This document shows positions 6,441-13,559 of a stretch of 15,582 bases of DNA, one piece after another. The stretch lies in assembly GCA_049510055.1 (NCBI GenBank), contig JBEKZI010000050.1, positions 1 through 15,582 of the forward strand, written 5' to 3'. The notes beneath the pieces were generated by a model. The model was given only the letters and a program-made list of their open reading frames with translations. It was not told the DNA's origin and did not search any database. How positions within the stretch are numbered: the stretch's first letter is position 1; each line of letters starts with the position of its first letter. The DNA is from JALHTV01 sp049510055. GTDB taxonomy: Bacteria; Planctomycetota; Phycisphaerae; SM23-33. The translations under genes and the position numbers were made by a program.

Positions 6441-6493
6441 CTGTCATCCAGGCCACAGGCGGCATTATAATCCCGACGTAATGCCACTTTCAC
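6441..6493. promoter_or_regulatory. Bidirectional promoter with a palindromic -10 box
   Basis: ATTATAAT at 6464-6471 is its own reverse complement, so a perfect TATAAT exists on both strands (plus 6466-6471, minus 6469-6464). For plus-strand transcription CTGTCA (6441-6446) is a weak -35 with a 19-nt spacer. For the minus strand GTGAAA (6493-6488) has an 18-nt spacer. Plus-strand initiation would fall almost at the deacetylase ATG (6481); minus-strand initiation would give the LABN gene a leader of about 46 nt. Confidence 0.6.
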
Positions 6494-7323
6494 CCCAGGG
6501 CAAATATGCGATTGTCAATGCCGATGACTTCGGCTTTTCGCCGCAGGTCAACGAGGGCATTTTGCGCGCGCACCGCCAGGGCCTGGTGACGTCCACGACC
6601 CTGATGGCCAACATGCCCGCCGCCGCCCAGGCCGCGGCCTCGGCGCGCCAGGCCGAGCGGCTGGGCGTGGGTGTGCACCTGAACCTTTCCCAGGGGCCGC
6701 CGCTGTCGCCGCAGGGGCAAGCACTGGCGGGGGCCGACGGGCAGATGCACGGCGGCTTCCTGCCGGCCTGCGGCGTTCGGCCGTGGCTGCTGGGGGCCGC
6801 CGCGGCCGAGTGCGAGGCCCAGATTCGCTGGGTGCTGGATCACGGCATCGTGCCCACCCACCTGGACAGCCACAAGCACGCTCACGCGTTTCCTCCGCTT
6901 TTTCGACGGGTTGCGGAACTGGCGCGACGGTATCATATACGCTTTGTTCGTTGGTACGGCGAATGCTTAGCGGGCGGCGGCTGGCCGTCGTCGTCGTTTA
7001 AACGTCGGATCATCAGCCGCGTGCTCAACGGCTTTGCCGCGGTCAACGCCCGCAAGGGAAGCGACCTGAGGGCGACGATCGGCACACTGGGCGTCGCGCA
7101 CGTCGGCCGGATCGACCGCGCCTGGCTGCTGCGGGCGGCGGAGGTGGTCGGCCCGGGCGTCACGGAAATTATGACGCACCCGGGATTGGCCGACGCCTCG
7201 CCGGCCTACGCGACGCGCCTGACGGCCAGCCGGCAGACGGAACTGGACGCCCTGTGCGACCCGGCCGTCCGCGAGGCGTTCGAGCGAGAAGGCATCACGC
7301 GGGTGCACTATGGACAGCTCTAA
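6481..7323 (+). CDS. YdjC/ChbG (HpnK)-family carbohydrate deacetylase
   Basis: This 280-residue protein is full length for the YdjC family of metal-dependent N-acetyl-sugar deacetylases. Seen motifs are NADDFG (13-18) with the paired Asp, H66 in GVHLNLS, DSHKHAH (129-135) with metal-ligand histidines, and MTHPG (231-235). Family members remove acetyl groups from chitooligosaccharides or lipid-linked sugars; HpnK is the hopanoid-cluster member. Since the next gene, a membrane-anchored glycosyltransferase, overlaps it by 14 bp, the substrate may be a polyprenyl-linked N-acetyl sugar (inference). The start at 6481 is supported because the conserved first strand begins eight residues later. No ribosome site is visible and TATAAT ends 9 nt upstream, pointing to leaderless translation. 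Confidence 0.88.
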   Translation: MPLSPQGKYAIVNADDFGFSPQVNEGILRAHRQGLVTSTTLMANMPAAAQAAASARQAERLGVGVHLNLSQGPPLSPQGQALAGADGQMHGGFLPACGVRPWLLGAAAAECEAQIRWVLDHGIVPTHLDSHKHAHAFPPLFRRVAELARRYHIRFVRWYGECLAGGGWPSSSFKRRIISRVLNGFAAVNARKGSDLRATIGTLGVAHVGRIDRAWLLRAAEVVGPGVTEIMTHPGLADASPAYATRLTASRQTELDALCDPAVREAFEREGITRVHYGQL

Positions 7324-8308
7324 ACCGGATTCGGCTGCTGGGACGCCTGCGTACAGCGTCGTCGTGCCGTTCTACAACGAGCAGGACATCGCGCGCAAGC
7401 TCTACGACCGCATCACCCGCGTCATGCGGCACGTGGGGCGGCCGTACGAGGTGGTCCTGGTCAACGACGGCAGCGGCGACCGCACCGGCGAGGTACTGGA
7501 AGACGTCGCCCGGTCCGACGAGCACGTGGTGTTCGTGGATTTACGGCGGAACTTCGGCCAGGCCACCGCGCTCCAGGCGGGCTTCGACCAGGCCCGTGGC
7601 GAGGTCATCATCGCCATGGACGGGGACCTCCAGCACGACCCCTACGAGATTCCGCTGTTTATCCGCAAGATCGACGAAGGCTACGACATTGCCAGCGGCT
7701 GGCGCGTGCGGCGCGGCGACGACCTGCTGTTTCGCCGCATTCCCTCGCGTCTGGCCAACATCCTGCTGGCCAAGGTCTCCGGCGTGTCGCTGCATGACTT
7801 CGGCACGACGTTCAAGGCCTACCGCCGCGCGGTGCTCCAGAACGTCCGGCTCTACGGCGACATGCACCGCTACGTCCCGGCCATCTGCGCGAGGCTGGGG
7901 GCGCGGATCTGCGAAGTGCCGATCAAGAACGTCCGCCGCCGGTCCGGCAAGAGCAACTACGGCTTGGGAAGGACGTTCCGCGTGGCGCTGGACCTGCTGA
8001 CCGTGCGGTTCATCAGCGGCTACCTCACCCGGCCGCTGCACTTTTTCGGCAAGTGGTGCCTGCTGAGCATGTTGGTCGGCGGCGGCATCCTGGGTTACCT
8101 GGGCGTGCGAAAGCTGGCGGACCCCGGCTTCAGCATCATGCGCATCCACGGCCCGCTGATGGCGCTGGGATTCATGCTGCTGGCCATGGCGGCGATGTTT
8201 TTGGCGACGGGTTTGATCGGCGAACTGCTGATGCGGATTTATTTTGAGGCCACCGGCGCCAGAACCTACGCGATCCGCCGGCTGGTGAGAAAAGGTTCCA
8301 AGGCCTGA
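7310..8308 (+). CDS. Family 2 glycosyltransferase with C-terminal membrane anchor (ArnC/GtrB/DPM1-like)
   Basis: The protein has 332 residues. The GT-A domain (about 15-240) shows SVVVPFYNE, VNDGS (51-55), the metal-binding DGDLQHDP (104-111) and DFGTTFKAY (163-171). Two transmembrane helices follow (about 248-268 and 282-306), with a basic C-terminal tail. This layout is that of enzymes that move a sugar from a nucleotide onto undecaprenyl phosphate at the inner membrane, such as ArnC and GtrB; the donor sugar cannot be read from sequence. It overlaps the deacetylase gene by 14 bp in another frame, so the two are translationally coupled. With the divergent LABN gene it mirrors the Arn-type logic of transferase, deacylase and small membrane partner. 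Confidence 0.9.
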   Translation: MDSSKPDSAAGTPAYSVVVPFYNEQDIARKLYDRITRVMRHVGRPYEVVLVNDGSGDRTGEVLEDVARSDEHVVFVDLRRNFGQATALQAGFDQARGEVIIAMDGDLQHDPYEIPLFIRKIDEGYDIASGWRVRRGDDLLFRRIPSRLANILLAKVSGVSLHDFGTTFKAYRRAVLQNVRLYGDMHRYVPAICARLGARICEVPIKNVRRRSGKSNYGLGRTFRVALDLLTVRFISGYLTRPLHFFGKWCLLSMLVGGGILGYLGVRKLADPGFSIMRIHGPLMALGFMLLAMAAMFLATGLIGELLMRIYFEATGARTYAIRRLVRKGSKA

Positions 8309-8389
8309 GGCGGTCTGGCCGATGGCCTCGATCCGCCCGAGCGTTAGAGCGGCCGTCGGCAACCCCCGGCGATTTGTGGAAGGCCAAAC

Positions 8390-8998
8390 ATGACGTTCCG
8401 TAAAGTGCGGATAGCGCTGCTGCGGGCCGTATTCATTCCCCTGATAGCCCTCTTTTTGTTCGTGGAGCCCTCCTGGCCGGCAAACGTGATCACGGATAGC
8501 ATCGCCGAGGCCTTTGAGATCTTGGGATACTTGTTTCTGATGGCGGGACTGGGTCTGCGGATTTGGGCGACCCTGTACGTCGGAAGCCGCAAGTCCAAGG
8601 TGCTGCTGACCGACGGGCCGTATTCGTTGTGCCGCAATCCGCTCTATCTGGGCACCTTTATCATCGTCCTGGGCGCCGGGCTGTGCCTGACGAATCCCCT
8701 GATGACCCTGTTCACCATCCTGGTGTATATCCCGGTCCACGTGCTCGTCGGGCGGGCCGAAGAACGGCATCTGCGGGACCTGTTCGGGGCGGAGTATGAC
8801 GAATACCGCCGCACCGTCCCAGCCTTCCTGCCATCTTGGAAGAATTACCACAGCCGCGAGGAAATTTCCGTCTCCACCAAGGCGATCAAACGCGTGACCT
8901 TGGACGCCGCGATGGTTCTGCTGATACCGCCGGCGGCGGAATTGATCGAGATGTTGCATGGCTATCACCTGATGCCGGTCTTGTGGCGGTTTCCCTAG
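8390..8998 (+). CDS. Isoprenylcysteine/phospholipid methyltransferase-family membrane protein
   Basis: The protein has 202 residues. About four hydrophobic segments are visible (around 8-26, 40-60, 86-118 and 166-186). The SAM-binding C-terminal motif is that of the ICMT/PEMT superfamily: DGPYSLCRNPLYLG (75-88), then AEERHLRDLFGAEYDEYRRTVPAFLP. Bacterial members methylate lipids or small hydrophobic acceptors, but the substrate is not predictable here. The last 50 residues go beyond the usual end of the domain and include one more hydrophobic helix. GGAAGG lies about 6 nt before the ATG, a good ribosome site. An 81-nt gap after the glycosyltransferase contains no clear terminator, so read-through from the sugar module is possible but not shown. 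Confidence 0.82.
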   Translation: MTFRKVRIALLRAVFIPLIALFLFVEPSWPANVITDSIAEAFEILGYLFLMAGLGLRIWATLYVGSRKSKVLLTDGPYSLCRNPLYLGTFIIVLGAGLCLTNPLMTLFTILVYIPVHVLVGRAEERHLRDLFGAEYDEYRRTVPAFLPSWKNYHSREEISVSTKAIKRVTLDAAMVLLIPPAAELIEMLHGYHLMPVLWRFP

Positions 8999-9092
8999 GG
9001 GTTGTACCGGCCGCAGCCTGCCGCACGGCGGGGAAGATGAGGGACAGGCTTGCGAGGGCGTTTTTACGCTACAAATTCCGGGGGGAATCTGT

Positions 9093-9098
9093 GATAAT
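9093..9098 (+). promoter_or_regulatory. Probable extended -10 box of gyrA
   Basis: TGTGATAAT combines a TG at the extended -10 position with GATAAT, five of six matches. The best -35 at 17 nt (TACAAA) is poor, as expected for an extended -10 promoter. Predicted initiation near 9105 gives a leader of about 110 nt to the GTG start. Confidence 0.4.
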
Positions 9099-9120
9099 GC
9101 CTCCCATGCAGGGATGCGAA

Positions 9121-9150
9121 GGGAAGGCAGGAGGCCTTCTTTCACTTCCC
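9121..9150 (+). promoter_or_regulatory. Mutually exclusive hairpins in the gyrA leader
   Basis: GAAGGC (9123-9128) can pair with GCCTTC (9134-9139), which is followed by a short T-rich stretch. GGGAAG (9121-9126), sharing four of those bases, can pair instead with CTTCCC (9145-9150). The two 6-bp stems exclude each other, so an attenuator-like switch is conceivable, but both are short and could be chance. Confidence 0.25.
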
Positions 9151-9214
9151 TGGCTTTGCAACAGCCGAGCTTGAAATCCGGCGTTCGATGGATTGACTTT
9201 AACGGAGCCTGACC

Positions 9215-11983
9215 GTGGCAGCAGAAAAGAAAAAAAAGGCCGACTCACCGCGGGGAAAGGCCGCCCGTTCCGACGCGGCCGAAGCTCGTTCGACGGAGCC
9301 TGCAGCTAAGGCCGCTAAGGAAGCCGAGGAGGCCAAGGAAGTCGAGAAGGGCGAGAAGAGCGAGAAGGGTGAGAAAAGGGTCGCGGAGGCCGACGTTCCC
9401 ATCAACGTCGTTCTGGCCACCGAGCACGTGGAAGACCAGGCCATCGAAGAGGAGCTGCGCGACAGCTACCTCACCTACGCGATGAGCACGATCATGGACC
9501 GCGCGCTGCCCGACGTGCGCGACGGTCTGAAGCCCAGCCAGCGCCGCGTCCTGGTGGCCATGAATGACCTGCACCTGGGCCCGCGCACCAAGCACGTCAA
9601 ATGCGCCAAGATCGCCGGCGACACCAGCGGCAACTACCATCCGCACGGCGAGACGGTGGTGTACCCCACGCTGGTCCGCCTGGGCCAGGACTGGAACATG
9701 CGCTATCCGCTGGTCGATCCGCAGGGCAACTTCGGGTCGATCGACGGCGACCCTCCCGCGGCCATGCGATACACCGAGGCCCGCATGACGGCCGTGGCCG
9801 CGGAGATGATGGAAGACCTGGCCCTGGACACGGTGGACATGCAGCCGAACTACGACGACCGGCTGACCGAACCGGTCGTCCTGCCCGGCAAGTTCCCCAA
9901 CCTGCTGGTCAACGGCAGCCAGGGCATCGCCGTGGGCATGGCCACCAGCATCGCGCCGCACAACATTTCCGAGGTCTGCGACGCGCTGGTGTGCCTGCTG
10001 GACAAGCCCCAGGCTTCCGTCGAGGAGCTGATGGCGCACGTCAAAGGCCCGGACTTCCCCACCGGCGGGCTGATCTGCGGGCGCCGCGGCATTCTGGACG
10101 GCTACCGTACCGGCCGCGGGCGGATCATCGTCCGCGCCCGCATGCACGCCGAGACCACCCGCGGCGGCAAGGCGCAGATCGTCATCACCGAAATTCCCTA
10201 CCAGGTGCTCAAGAGCACCATCATCGAGCGGGTCGCCGAGGTCGTGCAAGACGGCCGAATTCCCGACATCCAGGACGTTCAGGACCACAGCGACCGCACC
10301 GGCATGCGGATCGTGCTGGAGCTCAAAAAAGGCGCCATGCCCGAGGTGGTCGTCAACCAGCTCTACGAGTACACGCCGCTTCAGTCCACCTTCAGCATGA
10401 TTCACATCGCCCTGGTGAACCGCGCGCCGCGGACGATGAGCCTCAAGGAGATGGCGGTCGGCTTCCTGGACCACCGCAAGGAGGTCATCCGCCGCCGGAC
10501 GAGCTTCCTGCTCCGCCGCGCCCGCCAGCGGGCCCACATCCTGGAAGGCCTGATCCTGGCCGTGGCCGACATCGACGGCATCATCGCGGTCATCAAGAAA
10601 TCCCCCGACGTGCCCACCGCCAAGCAGCGCCTCATGGCCCGCAAACTCCGCCTCATCGAGGCCGCGGCCGTGCGAAAGCTGCTGCCGGCGGCCTTCGTGA
10701 AGCGCGTCAGCCACGCCGATCAGACGCTCACCGGCGTCCAGGCCGACGCGATCCTCCAGATGCAACTCCAGCGCCTCACCGGCCTGGAGGTGGAAAAGCT
10801 CGCCGACGACTACCGCAAGGTCACCGAGGAAATCGAGGGCTACGAGACCATCCTCCGCGAGGAAGCCAAGCTGCTGGACATCATCCGCCGCGACCTGAAG
10901 GATATGAAGGACAGGTACGGCGATACGCGGCGCACCGAGATCGTCGCCGACGCCGAGGACTTCAACATCGAGGACCTCATCGCCGACGAGGACGTGGTCG
11001 TCACGCTCACACACGCCGGCTACATCAAGCGCACGCCGCTGACCACCTACCGCCGCCAGAGCCGTGGCGGCCAGGGCATCATCGGCGGCGAGGCCAAGGA
11101 AGGCGACTTCGTCGAGGAGCTGTTCATCGCCTCCACGCACGACTACATGCTGGTGTTCCTGGACAACGGGCGGATGCACTGGCTGAAGGTGTACGACGTG
11201 CCCTCCATGGCGCGGCAGTCCAAGGGGCGGGCGATCATCAACCTGCTCCAGATGGACGGCAAGGAGAAAATCTGCGCCGTCGTGGCCGTGCGGGAATTCG
11301 ACGACCGCTTCCTGGTGACGGCGACGCGCAAGGGCCAGATTAAAAAGACGCCGCTGTCGGCCTACGCCAATCCGCGGCGCGGCGGCATCGTGGCCACCGG
11401 CCTGGATGAAGGCGACGTGGTCATCGGCGTGGCCATCACCCGCGGCAGCGACGAAATCGTCCTGGGCACGGCCAACGGCCAATCCATCCGCTTCCAGGAG
11501 ACCGACGTCCGCGCGATGGGCCGGACGGCCGCGGGCGTGCGGGGCATCCACCTGCGCGACGGCGACGAGGTCGTGGACATGATCATCGTAGACCCCATGG
11601 CCACGCTGCTGACGGCCTGCGAAAAGGGCTACGGCAAGCGGACCAGCTTCGAGGAATATCGCCTCCAGAGCCGCGGCGGGGTCGGCATCATCAACATCAA
11701 GACCACCGAGCGCAACGGCAAGGTGATCGCGCTGAAGTCCCTCCGCGACGCCGACGAGCTGATGCTCATCACGCTGCACGGCATGATCGTGCGGACCGGC
11801 GCCGGGGATCTGCGGACCATCGGCCGGGCCACCCAGGGCGTCCGTCTGATTTCCTTGAAGGAAGGCGACAAGCTGGTGGCCGTGGCCCGCGTGGTGGCCG
11901 AGGACGACAGCGCCGTGCCGCCGGCCGGCGAGGACTCGTCGCCCGCCAAGGCCAAGGAGCCTGGTACCGCGGAGGAAAAGTAG
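9215..11983 (+). CDS. gyrA: DNA gyrase subunit A
   Basis: The protein has 922 residues and starts at GTG, with CGGAG about 7 nt upstream. It is the breakage-reunion subunit of the type II topoisomerase that supercoils DNA. The core opens with DSYLTYAMSTIMDRALPDVRDGLKP (from residue 83) and has catalytic Y186 in MRYTEAR. The C-terminal beta-pinwheel begins with a GyrA box, YRRQSRGGQG (around 612-621), which favours gyrase over topoisomerase IV; a second related blade has YRLQSRGGVG. Two oddities appear. The first 75 or so residues are a Lys/Glu/Ala-rich low-complexity extension absent from E. coli GyrA. At the quinolone site Thr147 and Pro151 stand where E. coli has Ser83 and Asp87. The C-terminus ends in a short acidic, Pro/Ala-rich tail. 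No gyrB is in the window. Confidence 0.95.
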   Translation: MAAEKKKKADSPRGKAARSDAAEARSTEPAAKAAKEAEEAKEVEKGEKSEKGEKRVAEADVPINVVLATEHVEDQAIEEELRDSYLTYAMSTIMDRALPDVRDGLKPSQRRVLVAMNDLHLGPRTKHVKCAKIAGDTSGNYHPHGETVVYPTLVRLGQDWNMRYPLVDPQGNFGSIDGDPPAAMRYTEARMTAVAAEMMEDLALDTVDMQPNYDDRLTEPVVLPGKFPNLLVNGSQGIAVGMATSIAPHNISEVCDALVCLLDKPQASVEELMAHVKGPDFPTGGLICGRRGILDGYRTGRGRIIVRARMHAETTRGGKAQIVITEIPYQVLKSTIIERVAEVVQDGRIPDIQDVQDHSDRTGMRIVLELKKGAMPEVVVNQLYEYTPLQSTFSMIHIALVNRAPRTMSLKEMAVGFLDHRKEVIRRRTSFLLRRARQRAHILEGLILAVADIDGIIAVIKKSPDVPTAKQRLMARKLRLIEAAAVRKLLPAAFVKRVSHADQTLTGVQADAILQMQLQRLTGLEVEKLADDYRKVTEEIEGYETILREEAKLLDIIRRDLKDMKDRYGDTRRTEIVADAEDFNIEDLIADEDVVVTLTHAGYIKRTPLTTYRRQSRGGQGIIGGEAKEGDFVEELFIASTHDYMLVFLDNGRMHWLKVYDVPSMARQSKGRAIINLLQMDGKEKICAVVAVREFDDRFLVTATRKGQIKKTPLSAYANPRRGGIVATGLDEGDVVIGVAITRGSDEIVLGTANGQSIRFQETDVRAMGRTAAGVRGIHLRDGDEVVDMIIVDPMATLLTACEKGYGKRTSFEEYRLQSRGGVGIINIKTTERNGKVIALKSLRDADELMLITLHGMIVRTGAGDLRTIGRATQGVRLISLKEGDKLVAVARVVAEDDSAVPPAGEDSSPAKAKEPGTAEEK

Positions 11984-12022
11984 AACGCAGGGGAAGGCCG
12001 TCGCCCGTTCGTCGTGCTCATC

Positions 12023-12415
12023 TTAATAAGTCATGCGTCGGCGGCGCTGGGCGAAGATGGCGAACAGCGACGCGACGGCCGTGGCCAGGAACGCCGCCGC
12101 CAGGAACCACGTCAGCACCAGGCGGTCCATCTGATCCGGCGGGGCGATCTTGCCCTTGCTCAGCAACATGCCCCAGGCCATTCCAACGCCATCGGCCACG
12201 CCAAGCCCCAACCCCCGCAGCAGGCCGTGAGGCACGCTGGCGGCCGTGGCGCCGAAGGGAATGATCGCCGCCGCCAGCACGATGGTGGAAATCCGCGGGT
12301 CGTGGCCCAGTGTCAGCGAGGCATAGCCCAGCACGAAAAACGCCGACGCCCAGACCAGTCCCACCATCACCGCGCGGATGGACTGCGGCAGTGGGCGGCG
12401 GGCGAAGAAGGTCAC
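12023..12415 (-). CDS. Small membrane protein coupled to queF, unknown function
   Basis: I do not recognise this 130-residue protein. The start is GTG at 12415, whose bases overlap the TGA of queF (GTGA, 4-bp overlap). This is the classic sign of translational coupling, and it excludes the longer frame that opens further upstream. Three or four hydrophobic segments are visible: about 15-36, a Gly/Ala-rich pair around 45-82 and 98-122. The C-terminus is basic (QRRRRMTY). A role in queuosine precursor traffic is tempting from position alone, but the sequence does not resemble the YhhQ or QueT transporters that I know. It converges on gyrA with a 39-bp gap in which no terminator hairpin is obvious. 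Confidence 0.75.
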   Translation of the reverse strand: MTFFARRPLPQSIRAVMVGLVWASAFFVLGYASLTLGHDPRISTIVLAAAIIPFGATAASVPHGLLRGLGLGVADGVGMAWGMLLSKGKIAPPDQMDRLVLTWFLAAAFLATAVASLFAIFAQRRRRMTY

Positions 12416-12774
12416 GTGCGTCTCCTGCGTGCGGCGGGCTTTTCGTAACCGGCGGTGACCACCGAGTGCATGCCGCCGCGCGAGTTGAACCGTCCGGTGA
12501 CGGTCATGCGCCGTGGCCGGCAGGCCGCGACCAGGTCGTCCAGGATGCGATTGATCACGTCCTCGTAGAACACGCCGCGCTGGCGGTAGCCCTGGAGATA
12601 GAGTTTCACGCTCTTGAGCTCTACGCACAGGCGGTCGGGGACGTACTCGATCTCGATAGTGCCGAAGTCCGGCTGGCCGGTCTTGGGGCACAGGCTGGTG
12701 AACTCCGGCGCCACGTGCCGGATGAGATAGTCGCGGCGCGGGTGGGGATTGGCGAATGTGTCAATCTTGGCCAC
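12412..12774 (-). CDS. queF: 7-cyano-7-deazaguanine reductase (preQ0 reductase)
   Basis: This 120-residue protein is a short (type I) QueF. It reduces preQ0 to preQ1 with NADPH, the step before insertion of the base into tRNA. The active-site Cys is C29 in FTSLCPKTGQPDFGTI, with D36 in the same motif. The QueF signature ELKSVKLYLQGYRQRG (52-67) is followed by YED with the substrate-binding Glu (E71), and RGGMHS lies near the end. The start is GTG at 12774 with GGAG about 10 nt upstream. It diverges from queC, the enzyme that makes preQ0, so consecutive pathway steps share one control region. queD, queE and tgt are not in the window. Confidence 0.95.
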   Translation of the reverse strand: MAKIDTFANPHPRRDYLIRHVAPEFTSLCPKTGQPDFGTIEIEYVPDRLCVELKSVKLYLQGYRQRGVFYEDVINRILDDLVAACRPRRMTVTGRFNSRGGMHSVVTAGYEKPAARRRRT

Positions 12775-12808
12775 GGGTTATTTTCTCCGGCGGAAACCAG
12801 CGTCCTAC

Positions 12809-12837
12809 AGGATACAGACATTGAACGAAAAGGCCAA
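12809..12837 (-). promoter_or_regulatory. queF promoter
   Basis: The minus strand reads TTGGCC (12837-12832), a 17-nt spacer and TATCCT (12814-12809), with four of six matches in each box. Initiation near 12802 would give a leader of about 28 nt containing the GGAG ribosome site. It is interleaved with the queC promoter. Confidence 0.5.
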
Positions 12838-12849
12838 CAGGTGTAACGT
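12821..12849 (+). promoter_or_regulatory. queC promoter
   Basis: TTGAAC (12821-12826), a 17-nt spacer and TAACGT (12844-12849) keep the key T, A and final T of the -10 box. The box ends 6 nt before the GTG of queC, so initiation would fall at the start codon. The -35 box lies inside the queF promoter spacer, so the two promoters probably compete for polymerase. Confidence 0.4.
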
Positions 12850-12855
12850 CGAGCC

Positions 12856-13557
12856 GTGGCGGATACGAATGCCAAAACGGCCGTGGTGCTGCTGTCCGGC
12901 GGGCTGGACAGCACCACGACGCTGGCGATCGCGCGGCAGGAGGGTTTCGCCTGCCATGCCCTGACCTTTGATTACGGCCAGCGGCACAAGCGGGAGCTTC
13001 TGGCCGCTGCGGCCGTGGCCAAGGCTTTGGGGGCGGCCAGCCATTGCGTGGTCCGCCTGGACCTCACCGCGGCCGGCGGCTTCGGCCACAGCGCCCTGAC
13101 CGACCGCATCGACGTGCCCAAGGATCGCCCCCCCCAGGCCGGCATCCCGCCGACCTACGTGCCGGCGCGGAACACCATTTTCCTGAGCGTGGCCCTGGCG
13201 TATGCGGAGGTCGTCGGGGCCTATGACATCTTTATTGGTGTCAACGCGATTGACTACAGCGGCTATCCTGATTGCCGGCCGGAGTTTATCGCGGCCTTTC
13301 AGAACCTGGCCAATCTGGCCACGGCCGCGGCGGTGGAAAAGCGGGGCCGCTACACCGTTCATGCCCCGCTGATCCACATGACCAAGGCCCAGATCATCTC
13401 GCGGGGCTTATCGCTGGGCGTGGACTACTCGCTGACGCACAGTTGCTACGATCCGGACGGCGAGGGCCTGGCCTGCGGGCGGTGCGACAGTTGCTGCCTC
13501 CGCTTGGCCGGCTTTGCCGCCGCCGGCGCCAGCGACCCGCTGCGATACCGCCTGTAA
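12856..13557 (+). CDS. queC: 7-cyano-7-deazaguanine synthase
   Basis: This 233-residue, full-length QueC makes preQ0 from 7-carboxy-7-deazaguanine, ammonia and ATP. The PP-loop ATPase motif is SGGLDS (14-19). FDYGQRHKRE (38-47), PARNTIFLS (103-111) and GVNAIDYSGYPDCRPEF (128-144) are family hallmarks. The zinc site is C197, C207, C210 and C213. The start is GTG at 12856; no other start fits and no ribosome site is convincing, in keeping with a leaderless message. The stop codon is only 2 bp from the stop codon of the convergent HEAT-repeat gene, leaving no room for a separate terminator. Confidence 0.95.
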   Translation: MADTNAKTAVVLLSGGLDSTTTLAIARQEGFACHALTFDYGQRHKRELLAAAAVAKALGAASHCVVRLDLTAAGGFGHSALTDRIDVPKDRPPQAGIPPTYVPARNTIFLSVALAYAEVVGAYDIFIGVNAIDYSGYPDCRPEFIAAFQNLANLATAAAVEKRGRYTVHAPLIHMTKAQIISRGLSLGVDYSLTHSCYDPDGEGLACGRCDSCCLRLAGFAAAGASDPLRYRL

Positions 13558-13559
13558 GC

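Noticed and set aside
97..7330. Four genes opening with ATG GAC plus a Ser codon (MDS), as a possible downstream box
   Set aside because: The shared start is seen in only four of about a dozen genes and can be explained by chance; no complementarity argument can be tested here.
9015..9065. An intrinsic terminator after the methyltransferase gene
   Set aside because: AGCCTG and CAGGCT are complementary, but the stem has only 6 bp with a 24-nt loop, and the T-run starts 10 nt later; too weak to call.
7541..9145. A 534-codon open frame on the minus strand opposite the glycosyltransferase and methyltransferase genes
   Set aside because: It is Gln/His/Arg-rich low-complexity sequence spanning two well-supported plus-strand genes and their spacer, so it is a shadow frame.
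9601..11343. A 580-codon open frame inside gyrA on the same strand
   Set aside because: The Arg/His/Pro-rich translation is typical of a shifted frame of a G+C-rich gene, and there is no motif.
9245..11779. An 844-codon open frame opposite gyrA on the minus strand
   Set aside because: Its translation is His/Asp/Val-rich with no family motif, and it lies fully antisense to a clear gyrA. Long antisense frames are expected in G+C-rich codon usage.
12775..12855. A preQ1 riboswitch between queF and queC
   Set aside because: I looked for the short hairpin with A-rich tail and anti-SD pairing of preQ1-I and see neither; the queC leader appears to be absent and the queF leader is only about 28 nt.
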